From Bacillota bacterium (lineage in GTDB: Bacteria > Bacillota > Clostridia > Christensenellales > Pumilibacteraceae): a DNA stretch of 64,000 nt. This document shows, one piece after another, positions 19,675 through 29,490 of this stretch. Position 1 is the first letter of the stretch; the number at the start of each line of letters is the position of its first letter. The stretch spans positions 62,001 through 126,000 of the forward strand of contig WRAP01000001.1 of assembly GCA_009780135.1 (NCBI GenBank), read 5' to 3'. The notes under the pieces were generated by a model. That model ran no database searches. It had not been told where the DNA came from and saw only the letters and a list, made by a program, of their open reading frames with translations. The translations under genes and the position numbers were made by a program.

Positions 19675-20286
19675 ATGTCAGAAAATAACCATATAAAAGC
19701 GGGGCGAATTTGCGGAAATCCTTTAACTGGACTTTGCGAGCGGATAGTTATAGAAGTGCAGAGAGTATTCGACGGAGCCACAACCCGTTACCGCTCTAAA
19801 ACTTTTATAGTAAATCTGGATATTGCCGATACGCTACCCGAGCCATTTACTTTTATTTCAAGCGAGTCGACAGGTGCTCCAAAATTTGAAAATGTTATTA
19901 CAACCCGCCTAGATAATTGTCGCACCCGCATTCAGGGTGAATTAATTATACCAATCATAATAAGATTTAGAGACGGTGAAGGTATTTTGCATTCATCTAA
20001 CTCCGAGGCGATTATACCTAGAGATATTATTCTAAATACTCCCGCTAGTGCACTTGTGCCGTATTGCATTACAAACGCTGTAAAGCTAGCTTGCGAATTA
20101 GGCACTTTTATTAGTCGCACTCAAGTTAATATGGTGGCATGTGTGATTATTTTAACAAAAATTATTTGCCCAACAGACATAGTTGTGCCTACTTACGGTC
20201 GCTCGGTTTATCCCGAGACGCATGAAGGAGCTGACACAATTTGTGATAGAATATTAGGTATAGATATATTTCCACCGATAGAATAA
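19675..20286 (+). CDS. Conserved-looking hypothetical protein (possibly spore-associated)
   Basis: 203-aa ORF; 'GRICGNPLTGLCERIVIEVQRVFDG' N-terminus; no confident family call. Confidence 0.5.
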   Translation: MSENNHIKAGRICGNPLTGLCERIVIEVQRVFDGATTRYRSKTFIVNLDIADTLPEPFTFISSESTGAPKFENVITTRLDNCRTRIQGELIIPIIIRFRDGEGILHSSNSEAIIPRDIILNTPASALVPYCITNAVKLACELGTFISRTQVNMVACVIILTKIICPTDIVVPTYGRSVYPETHEGADTICDRILGIDIFPPIE

Positions 20287-20298
20287 AACAAATTAAAA

Positions 20299-20363
20299 GT
20301 TACAAATTCGGACTTATATGATTGTTAATAGGTAGATTAAATAAATCATTATTTGCAATGTAA
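20299..20363. repeat. Palindromic intergenic repeat, copy C (diverged)
   Basis: TTACAAATTCGGACTTAT...ATTAAATAAATCATTATTTGCAATGTAA. Confidence 0.55.
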
Positions 20364-20413
20364 GTTAAAAATTTCACTTGACCAAAAAACTTCCATACTG
20401 CTATAATTGGGGC

Positions 20414-21103
20414 ATGGAAGTTTTTGCTATTTCTGACTGGCATTTGTCGATAAATTGTCCAAAGCCTATGGATATTTTTGGTGGTGCTTGGGAGAATTAT
20501 ATAGAGGAGCTAACTAAAAATCTTAATGCTACTTTACATGATGACAGCATTTTACTTATTGCCGGCGATATTAGTTGGGCTATGCAACTTAATGAGGCAT
20601 TGCCTGATTTGGATTTTATAGCAAATTTTAAGGGCAAAAAAATTATTCTTAGAGGCAATCACGATTATTGGTGGAAGAGCATATCGGGAGTTAGAAACAG
20701 CCTAAAAGTCGGAGTTTATGCTCTACAAAATGACAGCATTAAGATAGGTAATGTCGTGATAGCGGGCAGTCGTGGTTGGGTATTTCCAGAAAACGAAAAC
20801 GATAAAGAGAATCAAACTATTTTTGATAGGGAAGTTATAAGGCTTAAGTTATCGTTAGAGGATGCTAATAAAAAACGGGGCATTGGCGATAAGTTAATTG
20901 TGATGACTCATTATCCGCCGTTCGCAAGTGGTAAAACCACCGCTATGACAGATGTTATAGCTAACGCTAAAGCCGATGTGGTGGTGTATGGGCATATTCA
21001 TGGCAAACATCATAAAACATCCGCTGTAATTAAAATAAACGACATTCCGTACTATTTAACTTCGTGCGATTTTTTAAAAAATATGCCGTTAAAAATTATA
21101 TAA
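20414..21103 (+). CDS. Metallophosphoesterase
   Basis: 'AISDWHLS', 'LIAGDISWAM', 'LRGNHDYWW', 'THYPPF', 'VVYGHIHGKHH'. Confidence 0.88.
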   Translation: MEVFAISDWHLSINCPKPMDIFGGAWENYIEELTKNLNATLHDDSILLIAGDISWAMQLNEALPDLDFIANFKGKKIILRGNHDYWWKSISGVRNSLKVGVYALQNDSIKIGNVVIAGSRGWVFPENENDKENQTIFDREVIRLKLSLEDANKKRGIGDKLIVMTHYPPFASGKTTAMTDVIANAKADVVVYGHIHGKHHKTSAVIKINDIPYYLTSCDFLKNMPLKII

Positions 21104-21175
21104 ATAAAACTTAATTGTTACTTAGTTATAAATAAAATTTTAAACAAGTAGTGTAAAGCATAAAGATGTTTTATA

Positions 21176-21889
21176 CTATTTTGCATTATGGTAAACATTC
21201 TGCACATCGTCGTTGTCTTCAAAAAAATCTAACATTTTTGTAAATTTATCGGTATCTGTTACTTCTACCGTTGTTGAAGGCACTCGCTCTACTCCGCTAG
21301 AAAAGAACTGATAACCTCTATTCTCTAACGCTTCTCTAACGGACGAAAAGTCTTGACTGCTTGTAAAAATATCAAAGCTATCTTCGCCTATGGCAACATC
21401 GTCCGCACCTGCTTCAATAGCGTCTATTATAACGGTATCTTCGTTAAATTTACTGCCTATCTCTCCTCTAAGCACACCTTTAGCTTCAAATAAAAAACCA
21501 ACGCAACCGCTAACTCCTAAACCTGCTCCATACTTATCAAAAATATGCCTAACATCTCCTGCCGTACGGTTTTTATTATCAGTAAGAGTCTCAACTATAA
21601 CCGCAACACCATCTACACCATATCCCTCGTATATAATCGTATCGTAATTGATAGCTCCCAATTCACCGGACGCTTTTTTAATACTTCTAGTGATATTATC
21701 GGTTGGCATATTAGCCGATTTTGCTTTTGCTATACAATCTCGTAGCCTAGAATTACTACTAGGGTCGCTACCACCTAGCTTTACAGCAACAGCAATCTCC
21801 CTACCAAGCTTTGTAAAAGCTTTAGCTCTTTGAGCATCTGTTTTGCCTTTAGCTCTTTTAATCTGACTCCATTTACTATGTCCCGCCAT
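21176..21889 (-). CDS. YebC/PmpR family DNA-binding regulatory protein
   Basis: 'MAGHSKWSQIKRAKGKTDAQRAKAFTKLGREI', 'NMPTDNITRSIKKASGE'. Confidence 0.95.
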   Translation of the reverse strand: MAGHSKWSQIKRAKGKTDAQRAKAFTKLGREIAVAVKLGGSDPSSNSRLRDCIAKAKSANMPTDNITRSIKKASGELGAINYDTIIYEGYGVDGVAVIVETLTDNKNRTAGDVRHIFDKYGAGLGVSGCVGFLFEAKGVLRGEIGSKFNEDTVIIDAIEAGADDVAIGEDSFDIFTSSQDFSSVREALENRGYQFFSSGVERVPSTTVEVTDTDKFTKMLDFFEDNDDVQNVYHNAK

Positions 21890-22661
21890 TTACTTTATCT
21901 CCTAATTGATACATCATTATCCCTGCGCTAACGCTAGCATTTAGCGATTCCACTTTTTTATCCATCGGAATTTTTATTAAATGAGTAGCTATATTTTTAA
22001 CCTCGCTGCTAAGTCCGTGTGCCTCACTACCTATTACTAGAGCTGCTTTTTGAAATAAGTTTTTGCTCTCAAAAACATTCTCTCCTTTAATATCGGCCGC
22101 TACTATTGAATAGCCATTACTTTTTAGTTCCGTTAATATATTGGCATTATCTATTTCTAAAATATTAGCGTGCAAAAGCGTTCCCATTGTGCTTCTAACA
22201 ACCTTTGGATTATAAATATCAACACAATTCTTTAATATTATATTACTAAAACCGCTTGCAACACCTGTTCTTATTATTGTGCCTACATTACCGGGGTCTG
22301 ATATTTCATCTAAAAATAAAATCCTATTTTTAAACTCAAATTCTTTTTGTTTCATCTTTACAATCGCAACTGCTGGTTGAGGTGTTTCTGTTGTTGCGAT
22401 TTTTTTTAATAAACTCTGCGATAGAAAATATATTTTATCGCTAATTTCGCACTTGCAATTATCTGTAAATTCTACATCCACAACGCTTTCTTCTAAAATG
22501 AATATCGATTCTATTTTATCTCTTGCCCATTTTATAGTTTCGTTTACCCATCTAATACCTTCAACTAAAAATTCGCCTTTCTCACTGCGATATTTTTTAT
22601 CTCGTCCTAGTTTTTTTGCGTGAATAATTTTTTGATTTGTAGTGGAAGTTATGTAATTCAT
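21876..22661 (-). CDS. TrmH/SpoU family RNA 2'-O-methyltransferase
   Basis: 'ILFLDEISDPGNVGTIIRTGVASGF', 'ALVIGSEAHGLSSEV', 'IPMDKKVESLNASVSAGIMMYQL'. Confidence 0.9.
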   Translation of the reverse strand: MNYITSTTNQKIIHAKKLGRDKKYRSEKGEFLVEGIRWVNETIKWARDKIESIFILEESVVDVEFTDNCKCEISDKIYFLSQSLLKKIATTETPQPAVAIVKMKQKEFEFKNRILFLDEISDPGNVGTIIRTGVASGFSNIILKNCVDIYNPKVVRSTMGTLLHANILEIDNANILTELKSNGYSIVAADIKGENVFESKNLFQKAALVIGSEAHGLSSEVKNIATHLIKIPMDKKVESLNASVSAGIMMYQLGDKVNGGT

Positions 22662-23191
22662 TGGTTTTTATAGTTGTGGTTTGCAAAAAATGTTTTGCCT
22701 TTTTCATGGGCTTTTAACATTATTAGCCTTGCTGTAACATTTGTTAAAAACTCGCCTGCACTTATTGGATTTTCAAAATTTAATACATTACTATCTAAAA
22801 TAGTATTTATTTTATGTAGTTGTTTTAAGCTAGCATTTTCTATAACACGGCTGATTGCAATCTCTATATACTTGCTTGGTACATCAAAAAACCTAGATGC
22901 AAGTATGTAGTAGTCACTACTTTTAAGCGGAAAAGAAAATTCGTTTGTGGCTGTAATTAAAATCCAAAACAAATACTTTGTGCCTTTATGTTGCAAACTA
23001 AATCCGCAAGTGTTAAGTAAATTAAAAACTGTCTCCTCTACTCCGCAACTATTAGAAAGATCTAAGGAAAATTCGCTAACAAAAACCTCAAAACTAATAA
23101 GGCTATCAGTAAATACCCCCTCTATTGATAAAGGCTTTACTTTAGATTCTAACACAGAACCGCTAAAAATTTCACTTCTCAAGTATTTCAT
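22658..23191 (-). CDS. Protein with divergent Spo0A C-terminal-like DNA-binding region, no receiver domain
   Basis: 'GFSLQHKGTKYLFWILITATNE...YILASRFFDVPSKYIEIAISRVIENASLKQLHKIN...ENPISAGEFLTNVTARLIM' aligns with few gaps to Spo0A 'GVPAHIKGYLYLREAI...[24 protein letters not shown]...KPTNSEFIAMVADKLRL'. Confidence 0.6.
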   Translation of the reverse strand: MKYLRSEIFSGSVLESKVKPLSIEGVFTDSLISFEVFVSEFSLDLSNSCGVEETVFNLLNTCGFSLQHKGTKYLFWILITATNEFSFPLKSSDYYILASRFFDVPSKYIEIAISRVIENASLKQLHKINTILDSNVLNFENPISAGEFLTNVTARLIMLKAHEKGKTFFANHNYKNQ

Positions 23192-23365
23192 TTGTTATTT
23201 TCACTTTGAAGCAATAATAGAAGAGTAATCGCTTAATTTTACTATATCATATTTCATTCAAAGTGTCAAAATATTTCTTTATTTTTTTGAAAAATTTGAA
23301 TTAAAATATTTTTTAGAAAGTGCAAAAAAGTAGTTGACGATATTTTTTTTATTTGGTAAACTAAA

Positions 23366-23415
23366 TTAGCACTCTTGCCACGAGACTGCTAGCGTAATGT
23401 ATATTTGAGTGCTAA
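23366..23415 (+). promoter_or_regulatory. CIRCE-like HrcA operator with expanded 32-nt spacer
   Basis: TTAGCACTC (23366-23374) and GAGTGCTAA (23407-23415); preceded by TTGACG (23334) -17 nt- TAAACT (23357). Confidence 0.8.
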
Positions 23416-23508
23416 AATACATAGAATAAGGAGGCGTACTGAAAGCAATAATCAAATAGTTGAAACTGAATTGAAGTTGTTTTGGTGATCAACACGACAG
23501 TAAAAAAG

Positions 23509-24582
23509 ATGAAATTATCAGAGAGAAAAGAAAAAATAATTGAAGCAGTTGTAGATACTTATATAAAAGAATGTACGCCTATCTCTAGTGGTGATATTCA
23601 AAAGAGTTATTTGCAAGATGTGTCTAGTGCCACTATTCGTAATGAATTGGCGGTGCTTGAGGACATGGGCTACCTTGTGCAACCTCATACTTCAAGTGGT
23701 AGAATTCCTACGGCGGAAGCTTATCGTCATTATGTCGAAAAGTTAATGCCTAAAAGAAAACTCACTAAGGACGAATTAAAAATTGTAAATAAGTATTTTA
23801 ATCGTAAAATCACAGAGCTTGATGAAATTCTTAAAGCAACGGCTAAGGTTATAACTCAAATTACAAATTTAACTTCGGTGGCTTACATTAAAAATGCAAA
23901 AGAGGCGTTTATCGAAAGTGTTAAAATAGTTAAGCTATCGGCAAATCAAGCGTTATTTGTTGTTGTAACTAATATCGGTGTTATAAAGGATGCTGTAGCA
24001 CATATAGAAAGCGGTGATATTGGCGAGGAATATTTTGTTAGAGCAAGCGAATTTATAACGAGTGTTTTGCGGGGCAAAAGTGTATTTGAAGCGGCGACTA
24101 ATATGGCACTTTACGAGGCGGTTCTAGCTGAATATCAATTTATTTTCGATGCTACAATGCACATTCTAAAATCTCATGCTAATGAGGCAGTGCTACCTGA
24201 TATTGTATTAGAAGGTAGTGCAAGAATATTAGAACAACCTGAATATGCTAATCTTAATAAAGCAAAAGCAATGTTGGAGTTGCTTGATGCTAAAGAGGAA
24301 TTAGTTCCCGTGCTGGCAGGTAGCGATATGAGTTTGAACATTTTAATTAGTAAAGATGATGAGCTAAAAGAAGGTTTGCCTGAGTGTGCTATAGTTACAG
24401 CAAATTATAGTGTTGGCGGTAAGTCGATAGGTAAGGCTGGCGTTATAGGTCCGATTAGAATGGATTATAGTAAAGTTATATCGGTGCTAGATTATATCAG
24501 TAAAGCAATCAATTTGATGCCGAATAGTGAGAGGACGAATGAGAGTGATAGTGAGGATATAATAGGTGAGGTAATAGACTAA
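23509..24582 (+). CDS. hrcA: Heat-inducible transcription repressor HrcA (likely start ATG 23509)
   Basis: 'LSERKEKIIEAVVDTYIKECTPISSGDI', 'SSATIRNELAVLEDMGYLVQPHTSSGRIPTAEAYRHYV'. Confidence 0.95.
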   Translation: MKLSERKEKIIEAVVDTYIKECTPISSGDIQKSYLQDVSSATIRNELAVLEDMGYLVQPHTSSGRIPTAEAYRHYVEKLMPKRKLTKDELKIVNKYFNRKITELDEILKATAKVITQITNLTSVAYIKNAKEAFIESVKIVKLSANQALFVVVTNIGVIKDAVAHIESGDIGEEYFVRASEFITSVLRGKSVFEAATNMALYEAVLAEYQFIFDATMHILKSHANEAVLPDIVLEGSARILEQPEYANLNKAKAMLELLDAKEELVPVLAGSDMSLNILISKDDELKEGLPECAIVTANYSVGGKSIGKAGVIGPIRMDYSKVISVLDYISKAINLMPNSERTNESDSEDIIGEVID

Positions 24583-24646
24583 ATTACAAATTCAGATTTA
24601 TTGTTTTATAATATATAGACGCTAAATAAATCAATATTTGTAATTT
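24581..24646. repeat. Palindromic intergenic repeat, copy A
   Basis: AAATTACAAATTCAGATTTATTG...GACGCTAAATAAATCAATATTTGTAATTT. Confidence 0.75.
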
Positions 24647-24663
24647 TATAAAAAGGAGGTAAA

Positions 24664-25146
24664 ATGGACGAAGAAAATGAAGAAGAGTTCGACGAGAGCG
24701 AACAATATAACGAAGAAGAAAATGAAAACGATAGGGTTGTCGAGTTAAGTCAGCAATTATTAAGAATGGCGGCGGACTTTGATAACTACAAAAAGCGAGA
24801 GCGAGAAAATCTAAAACGGCATATATTAGATGCCAAAATTGAGGTAATAGAAAAAATATTGCCCCTAGTGGATATTCTTAATAAGGCTGTCGCTATGACA
24901 CAAGACAAAAACACAAAATCTGGTTTAGAGATGATAAGCAAACAATTTAGTTTGAATTTAGAATCACTAGGTGTAGTGTCTATAAAAGCATTAGGTGAGG
25001 AATTTAATCCTAATTACCATAATGCCGTTATGGATGAAGAGGTAGCCAACGAAAAGAAAGTAGGCACAATATTAGAAGTTTTTACTGAGGGCTATATGAT
25101 AGGCGACAGAGTGCTTAGATATGCGGATGTAAAAATAGGGAAGTAA
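24664..25146 (+). CDS. grpE: Nucleotide exchange factor GrpE
   Basis: 'RMAADFDNYKKRERE', 'FNPNYHNAVM', 'EVFTEGYMIGDRVLRYADVKIGK'; AGGAGG SD; synteny. Confidence 0.93.
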   Translation: MDEENEEEFDESEQYNEEENENDRVVELSQQLLRMAADFDNYKKRERENLKRHILDAKIEVIEKILPLVDILNKAVAMTQDKNTKSGLEMISKQFSLNLESLGVVSIKALGEEFNPNYHNAVMDEEVANEKKVGTILEVFTEGYMIGDRVLRYADVKIGK

Positions 25147-25191
25147 AAAGTTAGGACTCATTTAATTAGAAAATTAAAACACAATAACAAC

Positions 25192-25276
25192 TGTAGGGGC
25201 GACATTCTGTCGCCAGAGCCTTAGAAAAAATGTACTTATTTTTATAAAGTGCAGGCGACAGAATGTCGCCCCTACA
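25192..25276. repeat. REP-like palindromic doublet between grpE and dnaK
   Basis: Perfect 23-bp inverted arms TGTAGGGGCGACATTCTGTCGCC / GGCGACAGAATGTCGCCCCTACA, 39-nt spacer; each arm contains its own palindrome GGCGACA-ttc-TGTCGCC. Confidence 0.85.
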
Positions 25277-25425
25277 TTAAGCGGTTAAAAATTACCGCAA
25301 ATAAAAAACAATAATATCAAATAAAAGGAGACAAGTTGGAGCGGTAAAGTAAATTAACCGTAAACTTCAACGACAGTTGGAACTGAAATAGTGATATTTC
25401 AACCAACAATACGACAGTAAAAATC

Positions 25426-27246
25426 ATGGCAAAAAAAAGTAAAGTAATAGGTATAGACCTAGGCACGACAAATTCGTGCGTATCAGTATTAGAGGGTGGA
25501 GAGCCAGTAATTATCCCAAACGCAGAGGGTGCAAGAACTACCCCTAGCGTTGTGGCATTCGCTAAAGACGGCGAAAGACTTGTAGGGCAAGTAGCTAAGC
25601 GTCAAGCTGTAGCAAATCCTGATAGAACTATAATCTCTATAAAAAGAGATATGGGTACAAATAAAAAAATTAAAATTGACGACAAAGATTATTCGCCTCA
25701 AGAAATTTCGGCGATGATACTTGGCAAACTAAAAGCCGATGCAGAAAGTTATTTAGGCGAAAAAGTTTCTCAAGCGGTTATAACAGTTCCCGCTTACTTT
25801 AGCGATAGCGAAAGACAAGCAACTAAAGATGCGGGCAGAATTGCAGGCTTAGAGGTGCTAAGAATTATTAACGAGCCAACGGCAGCAGCACTAGCGTATG
25901 GATTAGATAAAGAAGAAAAAAACAAAAGCAGTAAGATTTTTATATACGACCTAGGCGGTGGCACATTTGATATTTCTATATTGGAAATTGGTGATGGCGT
26001 ATTTGAGGTTATAGCGACAGCAGGCGATAATAAGCTGGGTGGCGATGATTTTGACCAAGTGATAATTGACCATCTTGTAGCAGAATTCAAAAAAGAAAAC
26101 GGTATAGATTTATCGAAAGACAAAATGGCACTTCAGCGTTTAAAAGAAGCGGCAGAAAAAGCTAAAATTGAACTATCGAGTGTTCTTAAAACCTCTATAA
26201 GTCTACCGTTTATTACGGCAGGGGCGGCGGGTCCTCTTCATATGGATTTAGAACTAACTCAAGCTAAGTTCAATCAGTTAACTGCCCATTTGATAGAAAA
26301 AACGATGACTCTAACTAAACGAGCTATGAAGGATGCTAATTTTAGTAATTCCGACATAGATAAGGTTATTTTAGTTGGCGGTTCTACTCGTATTCCTGCG
26401 GTAGTTGATGCTATTAAAAATCTAACAGGTAAAGAGCCGTTTAAGGGCATAAACCCAGATGAATGCGTTTCATTTGGTGCGGCTATTCAAGGCGGTGTAT
26501 TAGCGGGCGAGGTTAAGGATGTTTTACTACTGGATGTAACTCCGTTATCGCTTGGTATCGAAACTATGGGTGGTGTTTTTACAAGGCTTATCGAGCGTAA
26601 CACTACAATACCGACTAAAAAAAGCCAAATTTTCTCTACTGCGGCAGACAGTCAACCTAGTGTTGATATTCATGTACTTCAAGGCGAGAGAGATATTGCT
26701 ATGCATAATAAGCGATTAGCTAGGTTTGAATTAAGTGGTATTGCCCCTGCTCCTCGAGGTGTTCCTCAAATCGAAGTTACATTTGATATAGATGCTAACG
26801 GCATTGTTAATGTTTCGGCAAAAGATTTAGGTACTCAAAAGGAGCAAAAAATTACAATTACGGCAAGTAGCAATTTATCTGAAAAAGAGATAGAGGATGC
26901 TATCAAGAATGCTGAGGAATTTGCCGAAGAGGATGCTAAGAAAAAAGAAATAATTGATACTAAAAACAAAGCCGATACGCTTATATTTAGTATAGAAAAG
27001 TTTTTACAAGAAAACGGCGACAAGGTAGATGCTAGTGATAAAGAAGAATTAGAGAACGAAATGAAAACCACTCGTGAAGCATTAGCTACCGACGATATGG
27101 AAAAAATTATGACTGCAATGGATGTTTTACAAAAAACATCTAACAGAGTTTTCACTAAGCTATACGAAAATGCAGGTGCAGAAGGAACTGCTGAGGGCGA
27201 GACTACAGTCGAAGGCGAAACAGTAGTAGAGCCCGAGGTTGAATAA
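25426..27246 (+). CDS. dnaK: Molecular chaperone DnaK
   Basis: '[39 protein letters not shown]', '[15 protein letters not shown]', '[11 protein letters not shown]'. Confidence 0.98.
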   Translation: MAKKSKVIGIDLGTTNSCVSVLEGGEPVIIPNAEGARTTPSVVAFAKDGERLVGQVAKRQAVANPDRTIISIKRDMGTNKKIKIDDKDYSPQEISAMILGKLKADAESYLGEKVSQAVITVPAYFSDSERQATKDAGRIAGLEVLRIINEPTAAALAYGLDKEEKNKSSKIFIYDLGGGTFDISILEIGDGVFEVIATAGDNKLGGDDFDQVIIDHLVAEFKKENGIDLSKDKMALQRLKEAAEKAKIELSSVLKTSISLPFITAGAAGPLHMDLELTQAKFNQLTAHLIEKTMTLTKRAMKDANFSNSDIDKVILVGGSTRIPAVVDAIKNLTGKEPFKGINPDECVSFGAAIQGGVLAGEVKDVLLLDVTPLSLGIETMGGVFTRLIERNTTIPTKKSQIFSTAADSQPSVDIHVLQGERDIAMHNKRLARFELSGIAPAPRGVPQIEVTFDIDANGIVNVSAKDLGTQKEQKITITASSNLSEKEIEDAIKNAEEFAEEDAKKKEIIDTKNKADTLIFSIEKFLQENGDKVDASDKEELENEMKTTREALATDDMEKIMTAMDVLQKTSNRVFTKLYENAGAEGTAEGETTVEGETVVEPEVE

Positions 27247-27270
27247 TCTAAAAACAGAAAGGACGAAAAT

Positions 27271-27380
27271 AAATTACAAATTACAATGTGCAAATTACAA
27301 ATTAAGACTTATTTTATCTATAGCATAAACGCTAAATAAATCAATATTTGTAATTTGTGCATTGTAATTTGTAATTTGCA
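27271..27380. repeat. Palindromic intergenic repeat, copy B (extended arms)
   Basis: AAATTACAAATTACAATGTGCAAATTACAAATTAAGACTTATT...AACGCTAAATAAATCAATATTTGTAATTTGTGCATTGTAATTTGTAATTTGCA. Confidence 0.8.
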
Positions 27381-27387
27381 TAAGTTT

Positions 27388-28536
27388 ATGTCAAAATCAT
27401 ATTACGATATTCTCGGAGTAGCTAAGTCTGCTTCTGAGGATGAAATTAAAAAAGCATATCGGGGCTTAGCAAAAAAATATCATCCCGATTTAAATCCAAA
27501 TAACGAGGATGCTTCCAAAAAATTCAAAGAAGCTACTGAAGCATACGAAATTTTAAGCGATAAAACTAAGCGGGGCGCATATGATAGAGGCGAGCCAATC
27601 GGCGGACAAGGCGGAGCAGGATATAATCCTTTTGGCGGAGGAAATCCTTTCGGTGGTGGTGGATTCGGCGGATTTAGCGGCTTTAACTTTGGCGGTGGAG
27701 GCAGTGGTTCAATTTTTGATGACATAGCCAGTATGTTTGGAGGTGGTTCTTCTCGCCAACAAAATCTAAAAGGTAGTGACATAACACTTAATATGTCGCT
27801 ATCTTTTGAGGATGCCTGCTTTGGAGTATCTAAGGATATAACTATAAACCGCTTAGAGTCATGCGAGCCTTGTAATGGTACGGGTGCTAAAAACGGTACA
27901 GAATATACTAAATGTAGCGACTGTGGTGGTAAGGGACGAGTGAGATATGCCCAAGATACGCCTTTTGGCAGAGTTGTCAGCGAGGGTGCGTGTAGGACTT
28001 GTTCTGGTAGCGGTAAAAACATAAAAGAAAGGTGTGATGCGTGTAAAGGTAAAGCTATTTTAAGAAAAAATGCAATTGTTACTGTTACAATTCCGGCAGG
28101 TATAGAAAACGGTCAAATTGTGCGGGTTAGAGGCGTTGGAGATAGACCGCTAAAAGATGTTACTGCAGGCGATTTACTGCTTGTTATTTCGGTTGCTAAG
28201 CATAAGTTGTTTGTGCGTAAAGGCTTAGATTTATATGCTACAATCCCCGTTTCGTTTACTCAGGCACTTCTTGGTGATAAAATTGAACTTAAAATGCTAA
28301 AAGACAAGAAAATCACTTTTCCGCTTCCTGCTAACACTCAAACAGCGACTCCTTTTAAGCTAAAAGGGCACGGAATAGAAGGCTCTAAAAAGGGATATGC
28401 GGGCGATTTGTTTTTGACGGTAGAGGTAGAAATGCCAAAATCGTTATCTAAGGAGCAAAAATCAGCAATAGAAGCAATTTCAAAAATAATTAAACCCGAC
28501 CAATACGAAAAGGTATCAAAATTTAATAAAATTTAG
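27388..28536 (+). CDS. dnaJ: Molecular chaperone DnaJ (likely start ATG 27388)
   Basis: J domain with HPD ('[10 protein letters not shown]'), Gly-rich region, four CxxCxGxG-type zinc motifs. Confidence 0.97.
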   Translation: MSKSYYDILGVAKSASEDEIKKAYRGLAKKYHPDLNPNNEDASKKFKEATEAYEILSDKTKRGAYDRGEPIGGQGGAGYNPFGGGNPFGGGGFGGFSGFNFGGGGSGSIFDDIASMFGGGSSRQQNLKGSDITLNMSLSFEDACFGVSKDITINRLESCEPCNGTGAKNGTEYTKCSDCGGKGRVRYAQDTPFGRVVSEGACRTCSGSGKNIKERCDACKGKAILRKNAIVTVTIPAGIENGQIVRVRGVGDRPLKDVTAGDLLLVISVAKHKLFVRKGLDLYATIPVSFTQALLGDKIELKMLKDKKITFPLPANTQTATPFKLKGHGIEGSKKGYAGDLFLTVEVEMPKSLSKEQKSAIEAISKIIKPDQYEKVSKFNKI

Positions 28537-28541
28537 CTTTA

Positions 28542-29486
28542 ATGAAATATAAAAAATTAAGTATAAAAACAACTAGCGAAGCTAGCGAAATAGTAGCAAA
28601 TAGGCTTTTTGAGTGTGGGGCATTGGGGGTTGAAATAAAAGACAGTGCCGATGTATTGGAGCTAATAAAGTCTGGTAAGCATTGGGACTACATAGACGAA
28701 AGCCTTATAACAAATATGCAAGATGTATTTGTTATAGGCTTTTTCGATTATTCAGCAGATTTAGATGCGGTTATAGCGAATATTTTAGAGTTAAAAAGTA
28801 ATAATTTTTACGAATTTGGAGTCTTGGAAATCAACCAATTTGAAGGCGATAGTAGCGAATATGAAAACGAATGGAAAAAATATTATAATCCTATAACTAT
28901 AGATAATGTGTGTATTGTGCCGGAGTGGTTAAAAGATAAATGTATGGATGACAAGCTGTCGCTGGCACCCCCAACAAATATCTATTTAGACCCTGGTTGT
29001 GCATTTGGTACAGGTAGCCACGAAACAACGGCAATGTGTATAGAGCTAATGCAAAAGTTAGACTTTAAGGATAAAGTTGTTTTAGATTTAGGTTGTGGTA
29101 GTGGTATACTGGGTATAACTGCTCTAAAGCTAGGTGCTAAAAAATGCTACTTTGTAGATATAGACCCAATAGCGACAAAATCTTCGCTTGAAAACGCTAA
29201 ATTAAACTCAGTCGAAGATAAAGCAGAGTTTATAACAGCAGGCTTTGATGTAGCTTTGTCCGAAAAGGCTGATATACTTCTAGCCAACCTAACCGCCGAT
29301 TTATTACTAACTTGTTACCCAAGATTAGAAAACCTTTTAACAACAAACTCTCAAATAATTATAAGTGGAATGCTAAAAGAGCTAGAGCAAAATGTGCTAA
29401 ACGAATATAGCAAATTATTTGCTATTGTCAACAGGCAACAAAGAAATGACTGGATAGCAATGAGATTAAAGGTAAAAGAAAATTGA
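28542..29486 (+). CDS. prmA: Ribosomal protein L11 methyltransferase
   Basis: 'YLDPGCAFGTGSHETTAMCIELM', 'VLDLGCGSGILGITALKLGA', 'LLANLTADLL'. Confidence 0.95.
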   Translation: MKYKKLSIKTTSEASEIVANRLFECGALGVEIKDSADVLELIKSGKHWDYIDESLITNMQDVFVIGFFDYSADLDAVIANILELKSNNFYEFGVLEINQFEGDSSEYENEWKKYYNPITIDNVCIVPEWLKDKCMDDKLSLAPPTNIYLDPGCAFGTGSHETTAMCIELMQKLDFKDKVVLDLGCGSGILGITALKLGAKKCYFVDIDPIATKSSLENAKLNSVEDKAEFITAGFDVALSEKADILLANLTADLLLTCYPRLENLLTTNSQIIISGMLKELEQNVLNEYSKLFAIVNRQQRNDWIAMRLKVKEN

Positions 29487-29490
29487 TAGA

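Noticed and set aside
25489-26123. Antisense ORFs within dnaK (and similar ones within pyk, gyrB, htpG, LRR gene)
   Set aside because: Low-complexity shadows of strongly coding genes, no SD or family features
27480-28022. 180-aa Pro/Leu-rich ORF antisense to dnaJ
   Set aside because: Antisense shadow of the Gly-rich and zinc-finger region of DnaJ; no start signal
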